Counted from the first letter of the stretch, positions 16,543 through 25,300 are shown. The stretch: 64,000 nt of DNA from Cupriavidus sp. WGlv3 (GCF_023952475.1 NZ_JALHRX010000014.1:95063-159062), one strand, 5' to 3'. Made by a program: numbers and translations. The notes: generated from the letters alone by a model not told the origin.

Positions 16543-17079
16543 TGACAAGAGTCTCACTTCATTGCAGCGAAGCAGGAAGCAAGATGGAACCGAAAAGCGC
16601 GATGCGCGCTTCGATGCAATGACGAAGGTAGTAGCTGAGGAGCACGAGAACTTTGACGCAGACCAGGCCCGACCGGCTTCTTAAAACGCGTGCAGTCTCC
16701 CTTGGTCCATTAACGGGTTGGACCCGCTACCACCGAATGAATGCCGCCTGCCGTGCGCGAGGCCAAGCCCGCACCGCAGGCATGCTGTCCGATATCTCCT
16801 CATTTCTGGCCGCGCGCCGGCTCAACGGGCGGTGCGGGCTGATCGAATATTCCAGGGCGCGGCATGTGCCCGAGACCCGCTTGCGGGCTCGCGCCGGCCG
16901 CCAAGTCACCGCCATGGGCGGTGCCCCTGCAACCGAATTCATTAGCGTGCAGCAGTGGTCGGGCCGCACGCCGATGAATCGCTCGCTCGACTGGGGTCGC
17001 GCTGCTGCGGCGCGCCTCGGGTCGGTCGGGTCGCCAACTTAGGTCATTCGATATTCACTCTCTAGTGAAGGAGTTATCC
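16543..17079 (+). other. Long leader or unannotated small RNA region before the H1-like gene
   Basis: This stretch has a promoter at its left end and the H1-like gene at its right. Two frames are open (16475-16684 and 16653-17042), but neither has a convincing ribosome site or recognisable domain, and the second reads as Arg-rich filler. A small inverted repeat CACT-CTCT-AGTG lies at the right edge just before the AAGGAG of the H1-like gene. It could be a 5' UTR with a regulatory role or a separate non-coding RNA. Confidence 0.35.
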
Positions 17080-17658
17080 ATGGCAACTGCTGCAAAGAAA
17101 AAGCCGGCGGCTAAGAAGGCCGCCAAGCCGGCCGCCAAGAAGGCTGCTGTGAAGAAGGTCGCCGCCAAGAAGGCTGCACCGGCCGCCAAGAAGGCAGCCG
17201 CCAAGAAGGCACCGGCCAAGAAGGCTGCGGTGAAGAAGGTCGCTGCCAAGAAGGCCGCACCGGCCAAGAAGGCAGCCGCCAAGAAGGCACCGGCGAAGAA
17301 GGCCGCGGTGAAGAAGGTCGCCGCCAAGAAGGCCGCACCGGCCAAGAAGGCAGCCGCCAAGAAGGCACCGGCCAAGAAGGCCGCGGTGAAGAAGGTCGCC
17401 GCCAAGAAGGCCGCACCGGCCAAGAAGGCTGCTGCCAAGAAGGCGCCCGCCAAGAAGGCTGCTGCCAAGAAGGCTGCACCGGCCAAGAAGGCTGCCGCCA
17501 AGAAGCCGGCTGCCAAGAAGGCCGCTGCCAAGAAGCCGGCTGCCAAGAAGGCTGCCGGCAAGCCTGCCGCGGCCCCTGCCGTTGCTCCCGCTTCGGCTGC
17601 CAAGACCGCGCTGAACCCGGCTGCGGCCTGGCCGTTCCCGACGGGCAACCGTCCGTAA
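17080..17658 (+). CDS. Histone H1-like, lysine/alanine-repeat DNA-binding protein
   Basis: 192 residues from ATG 17080, with AAGGAG seven bases upstream; the in-frame GTG at 17065 overlaps that site and is rejected. Nearly all of residues 5-170 are KKAA/KKPA/KKVA repeats like the tail of eukaryotic H1 and chlamydial HC2, with no acidic residue. The C-terminus ALNPAAAWPFPTGNRP is the conserved tail of Burkholderiaceae H1-like proteins. It should bind DNA non-specifically and compact the nucleoid. Four tandem 26-residue units (first 27) occupy residues 22-126, so the length is probably variable between strains. Confidence 0.92.
   Translation: MATAAKKKPAAKKAAKPAAKKAAVKKVAAKKAAPAAKKAAAKKAPAKKAAVKKVAAKKAAPAKKAAAKKAPAKKAAVKKVAAKKAAPAKKAAAKKAPAKKAAVKKVAAKKAAPAKKAAAKKAPAKKAAAKKAAPAKKAAAKKPAAKKAAAKKPAAKKAAGKPAAAPAVAPASAAKTALNPAAAWPFPTGNRP
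17143..17457 (+). repeat. Four tandem 78-bp coding repeats
   Basis: Units start at 17143 (81 bp, one extra Ala codon), 17224, 17302 and 17380. Each encodes AAVKKVAAKKAAPAKKAAAK followed by KAPAKK. Near-identity at DNA level predicts slippage or recombination changing copy number. Confidence 0.85.
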
Positions 17659-17707
17659 GCTGCGCCGCCACGGCGTGGACCCTACCCGTTCCGCAAGGAA
17701 CCACCAC

Positions 17708-17772
17708 GGCACGCAAGTCGTGCCTGTATGACCGGATACCGCGTATCCGGTCCGCAAGACACCTGGTCTTGC
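17708..17772 (+). other. Three consecutive perfect hairpins in the 3' region of the H1-like gene
   Basis: Hairpin A: GGCACG/CGTGCC, loop CAAGT (17708-17724). Hairpin B: ACCGGATAC/GTATCCGGT, loop CGC (17731-17751). Hairpin C: GCAAGAC/GTCTTGC, loop ACCTG (17754-17772). A terminator follows two bases later. Only the last hairpin of the group has a T run, so the other three are not terminators themselves; they may protect the mRNA 3' end or form a 3'-derived small RNA. Confidence 0.6.
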
Positions 17773-17774
17773 CG

Positions 17775-17807
17775 ACCCGCCGATGGCAACCGCCCGGCGG
17801 GTTTTTT
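17775..17807 (+). terminator. Rho-independent terminator of the H1-like gene
   Basis: ACCCGCCG (17775-17782) pairs with CGGCGGGT (17795-17802) across a 12-base loop, followed by TTTTT. Confidence 0.85.
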
Positions 17808-17929
17808 CATGGGCACGCGAAGGCCGCGCCAGCGCATGGCAAGGCCGCCAGAGCGGCCAAAGAAAAAGCGCCGCACCCTTGCGGGTACGGCGCCCGGGGT
17901 GCGCCTTTGGTAAGGGGCCTGCGTGGCCG

Positions 17930-18406
17930 TCAGTGCGTGACGCGGGTCACGCCGCCGGAGGACAGCAGACGCACCCGTTCGCCAGGGCGGAAGGCTTCGT
18001 CGGCCTCCTGCGTGATCGCGCGCATTTCGCCGTTGTCCAGGCGCACGGTGATCTCCAGCGCGCGGCGCTGGTTGATCTTGTTCTCGGCCGCGCTGCCGGC
18101 GATGCCGCCCAATATCGCGCCGAGGATGCCGGCCGCCACCGCGCCGTTGCCGCCGCCGATGGTGCTGCCGGCCGCGACGCCGCCGATGGCGCTGCCGGCC
18201 AGCGTTCCGGCGCCGCTCTGGCTGCCCTGGATCGTGACCTCGCGGATGCCTTCGACCACGCCGTAGCGCACGGTCTGCTCGCGCTGCGCCTGGCCGGTGC
18301 CGTAGACGCTGTTGGAATTGGATTGCGTGGCGCAGCCGGCCGCCAGCGTGGCAACCAGGGTGGCCCCCAGGACGGCAAGCGCGCCGCCGCGTAGCTCGTT
18401 GTTCAT
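17930..18406 (-). CDS. Outer-membrane lipoprotein with glycine-zipper 2TM domain (SlyB/Pcp-like)
   Basis: 158 residues from ATG 18406. The signal ALAVLGATLVATLAAGC gives a lipobox AAGC at about residue 25. After a short linker, YGVVEGIREVTIQGSQSGAGTLAGSAIGG and the Gly-rich AAGSTIGGGNGAVAAGILGAILGGIAGS form the glycine-zipper double helix hairpin of Rick_17kDa/SlyB proteins. The C-terminus ITVRLDNGEMRAITQEAD...FRPGERVRLL is a small beta domain. These lipoproteins stabilise the outer membrane. It follows the PfkB kinase gene by 38 bp on the same strand. Confidence 0.92.
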   Translation of the reverse strand: MNNELRGGALAVLGATLVATLAAGCATQSNSNSVYGTGQAQREQTVRYGVVEGIREVTIQGSQSGAGTLAGSAIGGVAAGSTIGGGNGAVAAGILGAILGGIAGSAAENKINQRRALEITVRLDNGEMRAITQEADEAFRPGERVRLLSSGGVTRVTH

Positions 18407-18444
18407 GTCAGTTCCCGAAAATCTCGCCACGCGCCGGCCGCAGC

Positions 18445-19392
18445 TCAGGCGTAGCGATACCCGAATGCAGACTGGAACCGGTTGCCGATTTCCTCGCGCG
18501 ACAACCAGTGGTTCTGCGGACCCTGCTGCGCGATCTTGATCGACCCCATCAGCGATGCGAGGCGGCCGGTCGTTTCCCAGTCTAATCCGTTTTCGATGCC
18601 GAAGAGCAGGCCGCCGCGGAAGGCGTCGCCGCAGCCGGTCGGGTCGACGATGCGCTCGGCCGCAACGGCCGGGATAGCGTACTGGCGGCCATCGGCATAG
18701 ATGCTGGCGCCGCGCTCGCCGTGCGTGACGATGAAGGCACGAACCTTGGCGGCAACCTCGGCGCTGGTCCACGCGGTGCGCGACAGCAGGACCTGCGCCT
18801 CGTAGTCATTGACTGTCACGTAACTGGCGAGTTCAACGAACTCCCGCAGGTCGTCGCCGTTGAACAGCGGCATGGCCTGGCCCAGGTCGAAGATGAACGG
18901 GACACCGGCCTCGGCGAACTGGCGCGCGTGGTGCAGCATCCCTTCGCGGCTGTCGGGCGCGACGATGCCCAGGCTCGGCGCCTTGTCGCCGCCTAGCGCG
19001 TCCTTGACGTGGTTCAGCTGCGACTGGCTCATTGCGCCAGGATGGAAGGCGGTGATCTGGTTGTTGTCCAGGTCGGTGGTGATCATGGCCTGCGCGGTGA
19101 AGGTCTCCGGCAGCACGCGGATGTGGCCGGTCGGGATCGCCAGCTTGCGCAGGTATTCCAGGTAGGGTTCGGCATCGATGCCGACGGTGGCCATCACCAC
19201 CGGATCGCCGCCCAGCATCTTCAGCGTGTAGGCGATGTTGCCGGCGCAGCCGCCGAACTCGCGGCGCATGCCGGGCACCAGGAACGAGACGTTCAGCATG
19301 TGGATCTGGTCCGGCAGGATGTGTTCGCGGAAGCGTCCGTCGAACGTCATGATGGTGTCGTAGGCGACGGAGCCGCAGATCAGGCTGGCCAT
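18445..19392 (-). CDS. PfkB-family carbohydrate/nucleoside kinase
   Basis: 315 residues from ATG 19392, with GGAGAG upstream. The N-terminal MASLICGSVAYDTIMTF and the first PfkB signature FGGCAGNIAYTLKMLGG (about residue 47) bind sugar; the second signature VDPTGCGDAFRGGLL (about residue 256) carries the catalytic Asp in GCGD. The sequence is of the type often annotated as adenosine kinase or ribokinase-like kinase in betaproteobacteria. The phosphoryl acceptor cannot be fixed from sequence. Confidence 0.9.
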   Translation of the reverse strand: MASLICGSVAYDTIMTFDGRFREHILPDQIHMLNVSFLVPGMRREFGGCAGNIAYTLKMLGGDPVVMATVGIDAEPYLEYLRKLAIPTGHIRVLPETFTAQAMITTDLDNNQITAFHPGAMSQSQLNHVKDALGGDKAPSLGIVAPDSREGMLHHARQFAEAGVPFIFDLGQAMPLFNGDDLREFVELASYVTVNDYEAQVLLSRTAWTSAEVAAKVRAFIVTHGERGASIYADGRQYAIPAVAAERIVDPTGCGDAFRGGLLFGIENGLDWETTGRLASLMGSIKIAQQGPQNHWLSREEIGNRFQSAFGYRYA

Positions 19393-19469
19393 GCTCTCTC
19401 CAGGTGTCGGGGTTGGGTTCGGGTGGATCGGCGCCCTTCGCGGGCACAAGCAGTAACGCACAAAACAGA

Positions 19470-19500
19470 AGCGGCCGCCCCGTGGTCGCGGGCGGCCGCT
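19470..19500 (-). terminator. Terminator of tpx
   Basis: AGCGGCCGCCC and GGGCGGCCGCT form a perfect 11-bp stem with a 9-base loop. On the minus strand it is followed by TTCTGTTTTGTG and lies 22 bp after the tpx stop. Confidence 0.75.
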
Positions 19501-19522
19501 GACATCGCAGGCGCGCCGCCTG

Positions 19523-20023
19523 TTACTTCAGCGCGGCCAGGGCGGCGTCGTAGTCGGGCTCGGTCTTGATCTCGGGCACCAGCTGGCTGTACTTGACGGT
19601 GTCGTTCTCGTCCAGCACCACTACGGCACGGGCGGTCACGCCGGCGAGCGGGCCGGTCTTGATGTCGACGCCGTAGTTGCCCTTGAACTCGCCGCCGCGC
19701 ATGGTCGACAGCGGCACCACGTTGGCCAGGCCTTCGGCGCTGCAGAAGCGGCCCATGGCGAACGGCAGGTCGGCGGAGATGGTCAGCACCACGGTGTTGG
19801 CCAGGCCGCTGGCGGCTTCGTTGAACTTGCGCGCGGAAGCCTGGCACACCGGCGTATCCAGGCTCGGGACGATGTTCAGCACCTTGCGCTTGCCGGCGAA
19901 GTCGGCCAGCGTGACGTCCTTCAGGTCCTTGCCGACCAGCGAGAAGGCGGGGGCCTTGTCGCCGGCTTGCGGGAACTTGCCTGCGACTTCGATGGCGTTG
20001 CCGCCGAGGGTGACGTTGCTCAT
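19523..20023 (-). CDS. tpx: Thiol peroxidase (atypical 2-Cys peroxiredoxin)
   Basis: 166 residues from ATG 20023, standard for Tpx. It reduces H2O2 and lipid hydroperoxides with thioredoxin. The peroxidatic Cys60 lies in NIVPSLDTPVCQ and the resolving Cys94 in MGRFCSAEG, as in E. coli Tpx. The N-terminus VTLGGNAIEVAGKFPQAGDKAP is diagnostic. It is a single gene with its own terminator. Confidence 0.96.
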   Translation of the reverse strand: MSNVTLGGNAIEVAGKFPQAGDKAPAFSLVGKDLKDVTLADFAGKRKVLNIVPSLDTPVCQASARKFNEAASGLANTVVLTISADLPFAMGRFCSAEGLANVVPLSTMRGGEFKGNYGVDIKTGPLAGVTARAVVVLDENDTVKYSQLVPEIKTEPDYDAALAALK

Positions 20024-20121
20024 GTCTACTCCTTGATATCTGATGGGTTTCCGGTTGTGGTCCGGAGCGGGGGCAAGGCTCGCCACCAGACTCGGATTCG
20101 GTCCGGCGGCGGGCCAGGAAT

Positions 20122-21567
20122 TCAGGGGTAAAAAATCAGCACGCGATAGTTGGCTGGCGCCTGCTGCGTCCGGAATCGTACCCGAACCGGCAGCTCCATG
20201 CCCGCGCGCAGCCCTTGCGCGGCAAAGGCCTGCTGCGACGGCTCCAGGTATTCCGCGGGCTGCAGCACCCGGCGCAGCAGCAACTGGTCCTGCAGGTCGG
20301 TCATCACCAGCTCGATCGCCGGCAGCGCGGTGCTGGCGCGGCCCAGGTTGCGCAGCGTGACGGCCAGCAGGTAGGTGTCGCCGCCTTCATCCTGGCGCTG
20401 CAGCTGCGAGGTCTCGATGCGCAGCGCATCGATGTCGCGCCACGGCGGCACGGTGCAGCCCAGCGGCGCGCATGCCGCCTCGAGTGCCGGGCGCAGCATC
20501 GGAAAGTGCCCGGCGAGCTGGCTGCGTCCCAGGTAGGCAAGCTGCAGCAGCGCGGCGATGGCGAGCACCACGACTGCCGCGCGCCACGCGGCGCGTGGCA
20601 CCGCAATCGGCCGGCGCGGCTGGCGTTCACGCTCGCGCTCGCGCGCGTGCCGCAGGAAGTCCGGGGCGAACACCGGGCCGGCCGGTGCTTCGGCGCGGAG
20701 CCAGCGGCGGGTCGCCTGCTCGCGCGCGACCGCGCCGCCGGTGACGCTGGCAAGGGTGTCGGGGCCGGCGGAGCGCGCTTCGTCCTGCTCGCCGGCGGCG
20801 GGCAAGGCGTTGGGCGGCGTGGCGGGCGCAGCCTGCTCAGCCGGGCGCGGCGTGTGATCCGGCCAGGGCGCGGCATCGGATGCCTCATCGGCCGATGCCG
20901 CGCGCAGGAATTCGCTCGCGCTGGGGATGGCGCCGGGGGCCGGCGCCGCGGGTTTCTCGGCCGGGCTATCTAGCGCGCCGTGGTCGAGCGCCGGCCACGC
21001 GGTTGCCGGGACGGGCGGCTGTGCCGCCGGTGCTGGTGCCGCGGCTGGGACCTCGGTCGCTTCGGCACCCGGGCCGTCCGCCTGGCGCTGCGCGTCGCGC
21101 GCATCGCGGTCGGCGACGGCTGCATTGGCTTCGCGCAGCGCGCGTTCGATCTCGGCGTCGTCCATGCCGGCCTGCGGCGGCGTGGCCATGTCCTCGGGCG
21201 ACGACATCAGCATGGTCGGCGCATCCAGCGCCGGCACGTCGTAGCCGGGGTCGATGGTCGGCGTGAAAGCGGGAGTCGGGGCGGGCGTCGGCGCGGATGC
21301 CGCGGGTGACGAGGCGGGCGGCGCGGTGGTGTCAGCGGCAGCGGAGGCAGGCGCGGCAGATGCTGCCGGCTTCTGTGCCTGGGCCGGGGCGCTGCCCGCG
21401 GTGGTACCCGCCGGCAGCGGAATCTCGATCAGGTGCTCGCGCGCGTCGAACACCGTTTCGCACTGGCCGCAGCGCACCAGCCCCTGGCGCAGCCGCAGCT
21501 GGTCGGCGACCAGCCGGAAGGCGGTGCGGCAGGCCGGGCAGCGCGTGACTAGCTTGACGGCGGCCAT
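20122..21567 (-). CDS. Zinc-ribbon and DUF3426 domain membrane protein
   Basis: 481 residues. The N-terminus TRCPACRTAFRLVADQLRLRQGLVRCGQC is an MJ0042-type zinc ribbon with two CxxC pairs. About 280 residues of Ala/Pro/Glu/Asp-rich disordered linker follow. One transmembrane helix (AAVVVLAIAALLQLAYLG, about residues 328-345) precedes a C-terminal DUF3426 domain (ALRIETSQLQRQDEGGDTYLLAVTLRN). Its function is unknown. It starts only 9 bp after the prmA stop on the same strand, so the two are co-transcribed, as is usual in Burkholderiales. Confidence 0.9.
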   Translation of the reverse strand: MAAVKLVTRCPACRTAFRLVADQLRLRQGLVRCGQCETVFDAREHLIEIPLPAGTTAGSAPAQAQKPAASAAPASAAADTTAPPASSPAASAPTPAPTPAFTPTIDPGYDVPALDAPTMLMSSPEDMATPPQAGMDDAEIERALREANAAVADRDARDAQRQADGPGAEATEVPAAAPAPAAQPPVPATAWPALDHGALDSPAEKPAAPAPGAIPSASEFLRAASADEASDAAPWPDHTPRPAEQAAPATPPNALPAAGEQDEARSAGPDTLASVTGGAVAREQATRRWLRAEAPAGPVFAPDFLRHARERERERQPRRPIAVPRAAWRAAVVVLAIAALLQLAYLGRSQLAGHFPMLRPALEAACAPLGCTVPPWRDIDALRIETSQLQRQDEGGDTYLLAVTLRNLGRASTALPAIELVMTDLQDQLLLRRVLQPAEYLEPSQQAFAAQGLRAGMELPVRVRFRTQQAPANYRVLIFYP

Positions 21568-21576
21568 CTGGCGGAA

Positions 21577-22470
21577 TCAGGGGCGGGTGCCGTGCAGGCA
21601 GACCCAGCCTTCCTCGCTGCGCCATACCGTCAGCGGCAGCCAGGGTGCGTAGGCCGCGGCGACTTCCTCGGCCTGGCGCTCGAGCACGCCGGACAGCACC
21701 AGCCGCCCGCCGGCGCGCACGCGCGCGCTCAGCATGGCCGCCATCAGCTTGAGCGGGTTGGACAGGATATTGGCGACCACCAGGTCGTAGCTGGCTTCGG
21801 ACACCGATTCCGGCAGCGCGAACGACGCTTCGACCCGGTTGCGTTCGGCGTTGTAGCGCGACGCTTCCACGGCGTTGGGGTCGATGTCGATGCCGACCGT
21901 GTCGCCCGCGCCCAGCTTGCGCGCCACGATCGCCAGGATGCCGGAGCCGCAGCCGTAGTCGAGCACGGTTTCGCCCGGCGTCAGGTTCTGCTCCAGCCAT
22001 TGCATGCACAGCCGCGTGGTGGGGTGGCTGCCGGTGCCGAAGGCCAGGCCCGGGTCCAGCTCCAGCACCACGGCGTCGGGCTCGGGTGCGTCGTGCCACG
22101 ACGGCACCACCCAGATGCGCTCGCCCACGCGGATCGGCTCGAACTGCGATTGCGTCAGCCGCACCCAGTCCTGGTCCTCGACCGAGCGCAGCTGGTACGC
22201 CGGCACCGGGTCGATGCCGAGCTGGTTGGCGGCGGCTGCCACCACTACGGCCGGGTCGGCGTCATCGCCGAACAGCGCGACCACGCGCGAGCGGTTCCAC
22301 GCGAGTTGCTTCGGTTCCAGCCCGGGCTCGCCGAACAGCGGCTGCTCATCGGGCGTATCGGCATCGGCGTCTTCCACCGAGACCGACAGCGCGCCGAGGT
22401 CGAACAGGGCGTCAGACCAGGCCTCGGCCTGGTCCTGCGCCACTTCGATCACACATTCCTGAAATGCCAC
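21577..22470 (-). CDS. prmA: Ribosomal protein L11 methyltransferase
   Basis: 297 residues, normal length. PrmA trimethylates ribosomal protein L11. The N-terminal substrate-recognition domain is followed by the SAM-binding core: GLAFGTGSHPTTRLCMQWLE and VLDYGCGSGILAI (motif I, about residue 170), and the NPPF-like NILSNPLKLM. It is placed between accC (40 bp upstream) and the DUF3426 gene, the common betaproteobacterial order. Confidence 0.96.
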   Translation of the reverse strand: MAFQECVIEVAQDQAEAWSDALFDLGALSVSVEDADADTPDEQPLFGEPGLEPKQLAWNRSRVVALFGDDADPAVVVAAAANQLGIDPVPAYQLRSVEDQDWVRLTQSQFEPIRVGERIWVVPSWHDAPEPDAVVLELDPGLAFGTGSHPTTRLCMQWLEQNLTPGETVLDYGCGSGILAIVARKLGAGDTVGIDIDPNAVEASRYNAERNRVEASFALPESVSEASYDLVVANILSNPLKLMAAMLSARVRAGGRLVLSGVLERQAEEVAAAYAPWLPLTVWRSEEGWVCLHGTRP

Positions 22471-22509
22471 GGGCTTCCTTCTGTTGCTGCGGGTTGCTTT
22501 GACCGGTGC

Positions 22510-23862
22510 TCAGGCCTTCGCGCGCTCTGCCAGGCGATGCTCGAGATAATGGATGCTGGTGCCGCCTTCGACGAAGTTGGCGTCCATCATCAGCTCGCGG
22601 TGCAGCGGCACGTTGGTCAGGATGCCGTCCACAACCATTTCGGACAGCGCGATGCGCATGCGGGCGATGGCCTGCTCGCGCGTGGCGCCGTAGGTGATGA
22701 TCTTGCCGATCATCGAATCGTAGTTGGGCGGGACGAAGTAACCATCATACGCGTGCGAGTCGACCCGCACACCCGGGCCACCGGGCATGTGCCAGGCGGT
22801 GATGCGCCCCGGCGACGGGATGAACTTGAACGGGTCCTCGGCGTTGATGCGGCATTCGATCGCGTGGCCGCGGAACTGCACGTCCTTCTGGCGGAAGCGC
22901 AGCTTTTCGCCGAAGGCGATGCGGATCTGCTCCTGCACGATGTCGATGCCGGTGATCATCTCGGTGACCGGGTGCTCGACCTGCACGCGCGTGTTCATCT
23001 CGATGAAGTAGAACTCGTTGTTCTCGTACAGGAACTCGAAGGTGCCGGCGCCGCGGTAGCCCATCTTCTTGCACGCGTCGGCGCAGCGGTCGCCGATACG
23101 CTCGATCAGGCGGCGCGGGATATGCGGTGCGGGCGCTTCCTCGATCACCTTCTGGTGGCGGCGCTGCATCGAGCAGTCGCGCTCGCCCAGCCAGATAGCC
23201 TGCTTGTGCTGGTCGGCCAGGATCTGGATTTCTACATGGCGTGGGTTCTCGAGGAACTTCTCCATGTAGACCTCGGGATTGCCGAAGGCACGGCCGGCTT
23301 CTTCGCGCGTCATATTGACGGCGTTGATCAGAGCGGCTTCGGTATGCACCACGCGCATGCCGCGGCCACCGCCGCCGCCGGCGGCCTTGATGATCACCGG
23401 GTAGCCGACGCGGCGCGCGGTCGCCAGGATTTCCTTGGGATCGTCGGGCAGGGCGCCGTCCGAGCCGGGCACGCACGGCACGCCGGCCTTGATCATGGCC
23501 TGCTTGGCCGAGACCTTGTCGCCCATCAGGCGGATGCTGTCGGCGGTCGGGCCGATGAAGACGAAGCCGGACTTTTCCACGCGCTCGGCAAAGTCCGCGT
23601 TCTCGGACAGGAAGCCGTAGCCGGGGTGGATGGCCTGCGCATCGGTCACCTCGGCGGCCGAGATGATGGCGGGCATGTTCAGGTACGACAGCGGCGACGG
23701 GGCCGGGCCGATGCAGACGGCTTCGTCTGCCAGGCGCACGTACTTGGCCTCCTTGTCGGCCTCGGAGTACACCACGACCGTCTTGATGCCCAGTTCGCGG
23801 CAGGCGCGCTGGATGCGAAGAGCGATTTCGCCGCGGTTCGCGATCAGAATTTTTTCAAACAT
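22510..23862 (-). CDS. accC: Acetyl-CoA carboxylase, biotin carboxylase subunit
   Basis: 450 residues from ATG 23862 (MFEKILIANRGEIALR). It carboxylates the biotin on AccB using ATP and bicarbonate, the first half-reaction of fatty-acid synthesis. The ATP-grasp glycine loop KAAGGGGGRGMRVV lies near residue 160, the catalytic region EMNTRVQVEHPVTE near 290 and the C-terminal FRGHAIECRINAEDP near 335. It is downstream of accB on the same strand after a 246-bp gap without an obvious terminator. Confidence 0.97.
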   Translation of the reverse strand: MFEKILIANRGEIALRIQRACRELGIKTVVVYSEADKEAKYVRLADEAVCIGPAPSPLSYLNMPAIISAAEVTDAQAIHPGYGFLSENADFAERVEKSGFVFIGPTADSIRLMGDKVSAKQAMIKAGVPCVPGSDGALPDDPKEILATARRVGYPVIIKAAGGGGGRGMRVVHTEAALINAVNMTREEAGRAFGNPEVYMEKFLENPRHVEIQILADQHKQAIWLGERDCSMQRRHQKVIEEAPAPHIPRRLIERIGDRCADACKKMGYRGAGTFEFLYENNEFYFIEMNTRVQVEHPVTEMITGIDIVQEQIRIAFGEKLRFRQKDVQFRGHAIECRINAEDPFKFIPSPGRITAWHMPGGPGVRVDSHAYDGYFVPPNYDSMIGKIITYGATREQAIARMRIALSEMVVDGILTNVPLHRELMMDANFVEGGTSIHYLEHRLAERAKA

Positions 23863-24108
23863 GGTCTCTCTCTGCGAGAACAGTAGCGGTCCCGCTGCGT
23901 GGCGCCATGGCGCGCCGGGCGCGCTCCGCGATGGCCGGTGGCCACCCGGGCGGCGAGACTGCGGGAACTGCATGGAACTGCACGGAACGGGCCGCTAAGC
24001 CCATAACGTCCGTGGCGCGGGAAGCGCCCTGGCATGCCGCGTGGACAGGGCCGCAGTGGACCGCTGGCGCGGAAGGCTGCAGCATCGGGCCCGGCATGCC
24101 GGCCAGGA

Positions 24109-24573
24109 TCAGCCGATGACGAACAGCGGCTGGCCGTATTCCACGGCCTGGCCGTTCTCGACCAGGATTTCCTTGATGACGCCGGCCTTGTCGCACTCGA
24201 TCTCGTTGAGCAGCTTCATGGCTTCGATGATGCAGACGGTCTGGCCTTCCTTGACCGAATCGCCGACGTTGACGAAGGGCGCGGCGCCCGGCGACGGGGC
24301 ACGGTAGAACGTGCCCACCATCGGCGAGGTCACCACATGGCCGGCCGGCAGCTGTGCCGCCGGCTCGGCCGCCGGTGCGGCGGCGCCGGCCGGGGCGGCG
24401 GCAGGAACGGCGGCGGGCAGGGCCTGCATCTGGGGCATGGCCATCGGCGCGGCGATGACTTGCGGCGGTTGCTTGACGATGCGTACCTTGCCGTCGCCTT
24501 CGGTGACTTCCAGCTCGGAGATGCCGGATTCGGCCACCAGGTCGATAAGCGTCTTCAGCTTGCGCAGGTCCAT
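24109..24573 (-). CDS. accB: Acetyl-CoA carboxylase, biotin carboxyl carrier protein
   Basis: 154 residues from ATG 24573, with AGGAGGA upstream. The N-terminal dimerisation part MDLRKLKTLIDLVAESGISELEV is followed by an Ala/Pro-rich flexible linker (about residues 40-78) and a biotinyl domain with the attachment Lys120 in CIIEAMKLLNEI. The thumb segment SPGAAPFVNVGD is present. It lies between aroQ and accC, the usual Burkholderiales arrangement. Confidence 0.97.
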   Translation of the reverse strand: MDLRKLKTLIDLVAESGISELEVTEGDGKVRIVKQPPQVIAAPMAMPQMQALPAAVPAAAPAGAAAPAAEPAAQLPAGHVVTSPMVGTFYRAPSPGAAPFVNVGDSVKEGQTVCIIEAMKLLNEIECDKAGVIKEILVENGQAVEYGQPLFVIG

Positions 24574-24740
24574 CTTTTTATCCTCCTGAATCGGGTTTTC
24601 CGCCGCTGCCCGGGACGAGCCGCGGCGGAACAATCGTTGTGCCGGCCACCGGAAACCGGCGCCCGCCGTGCCGAAGCACGCCAACGGGCGCAGGCCGCCG
24701 GGCGGCGCGCGCAGGTTGTCGAAATAATCCTTGTGGGGGT

Positions 24741-25238
24741 TCAGCTCCCCGAACTGTCGGGCGGGGGCTGCTCCTGGCCCAGTACATAGTCCAGCGCCAG
24801 CAGGTACCCCTGCCAGCCAAGCCCGCAGACCACCCCGACCGCCATGTCCGAGAAGTACGAGTGGTGCCGGAAGCTTTCGCGCCGGTGCACGTTCGACAGG
24901 TGCACCTCGACGAACGGGATCGCCACCCCTGCCAGCGCATCGCGCAGCGCCACGCTGGTATGCGTATAGGCAGCCGGGTTGATGATGATGAACTCGACCC
25001 CTTCCGCGCGGGCGGCATGGATGCGGTCCACCAGCGCCCCCTCGTGGTTGGACTGGAACGTATCCAGCGAAATGCCGGCTTTCGCCGCGCGTTCGGCCAG
25101 GGCTGCGTCGATATCGGCCAGCGTGGTGTGCCCGTAGGTCTCCGGCTCGCGTGTCCCCAGCAGGTTGAGGTTCGGCCCATGCAGGACCAGCACCTTGCGG
25201 TAGCGGGGTGAGCGGCGGATAGAGCGGGATGCAGTCAC
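24741..25238 (-). CDS. aroQ: Type II 3-dehydroquinate dehydratase
   Basis: 165 residues; about 145-150 is usual, the extra being a short N-terminal extension before KVLVLHGPNLNLLGTREPETYG. It converts 3-dehydroquinate to 3-dehydroshikimate in the shikimate pathway. The active-site loop, QSNHEGALVDRIH, INPAAYTHTSVALRDAL and the catalytic His in VEVHLSNVHRRE are all there. It is the first gene of the aroQ-accB-accC series on the minus strand. A later in-frame start is not obvious. Confidence 0.95.
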   Translation of the reverse strand: MTASRSIRRSPRYRKVLVLHGPNLNLLGTREPETYGHTTLADIDAALAERAAKAGISLDTFQSNHEGALVDRIHAARAEGVEFIIINPAAYTHTSVALRDALAGVAIPFVEVHLSNVHRRESFRHHSYFSDMAVGVVCGLGWQGYLLALDYVLGQEQPPPDSSGS

Positions 25239-25270
25239 GGCGGCTCGACCAGATCAACGAAATTGCGCGG

Positions 25271-25300
25271 AGATTACCGTAGCTTAGAGCGATTTGTCTA
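25271..25300 (-). promoter_or_regulatory. Candidate promoter for aroQ-accB-accC
   Basis: On the minus strand TAGACA (5/6 to the -35, plus-strand 25295-25300) and TAATCT (3/6, 25271-25276) are 18 bp apart, about 35 bp before the aroQ start. The -10 is weak. Confidence 0.35.

Noticed and set aside
16653..17042. A 129-codon frame just before the H1-like gene
   Set aside because: No ribosome site and Arg-rich filler; kept only as possible leader RNA.
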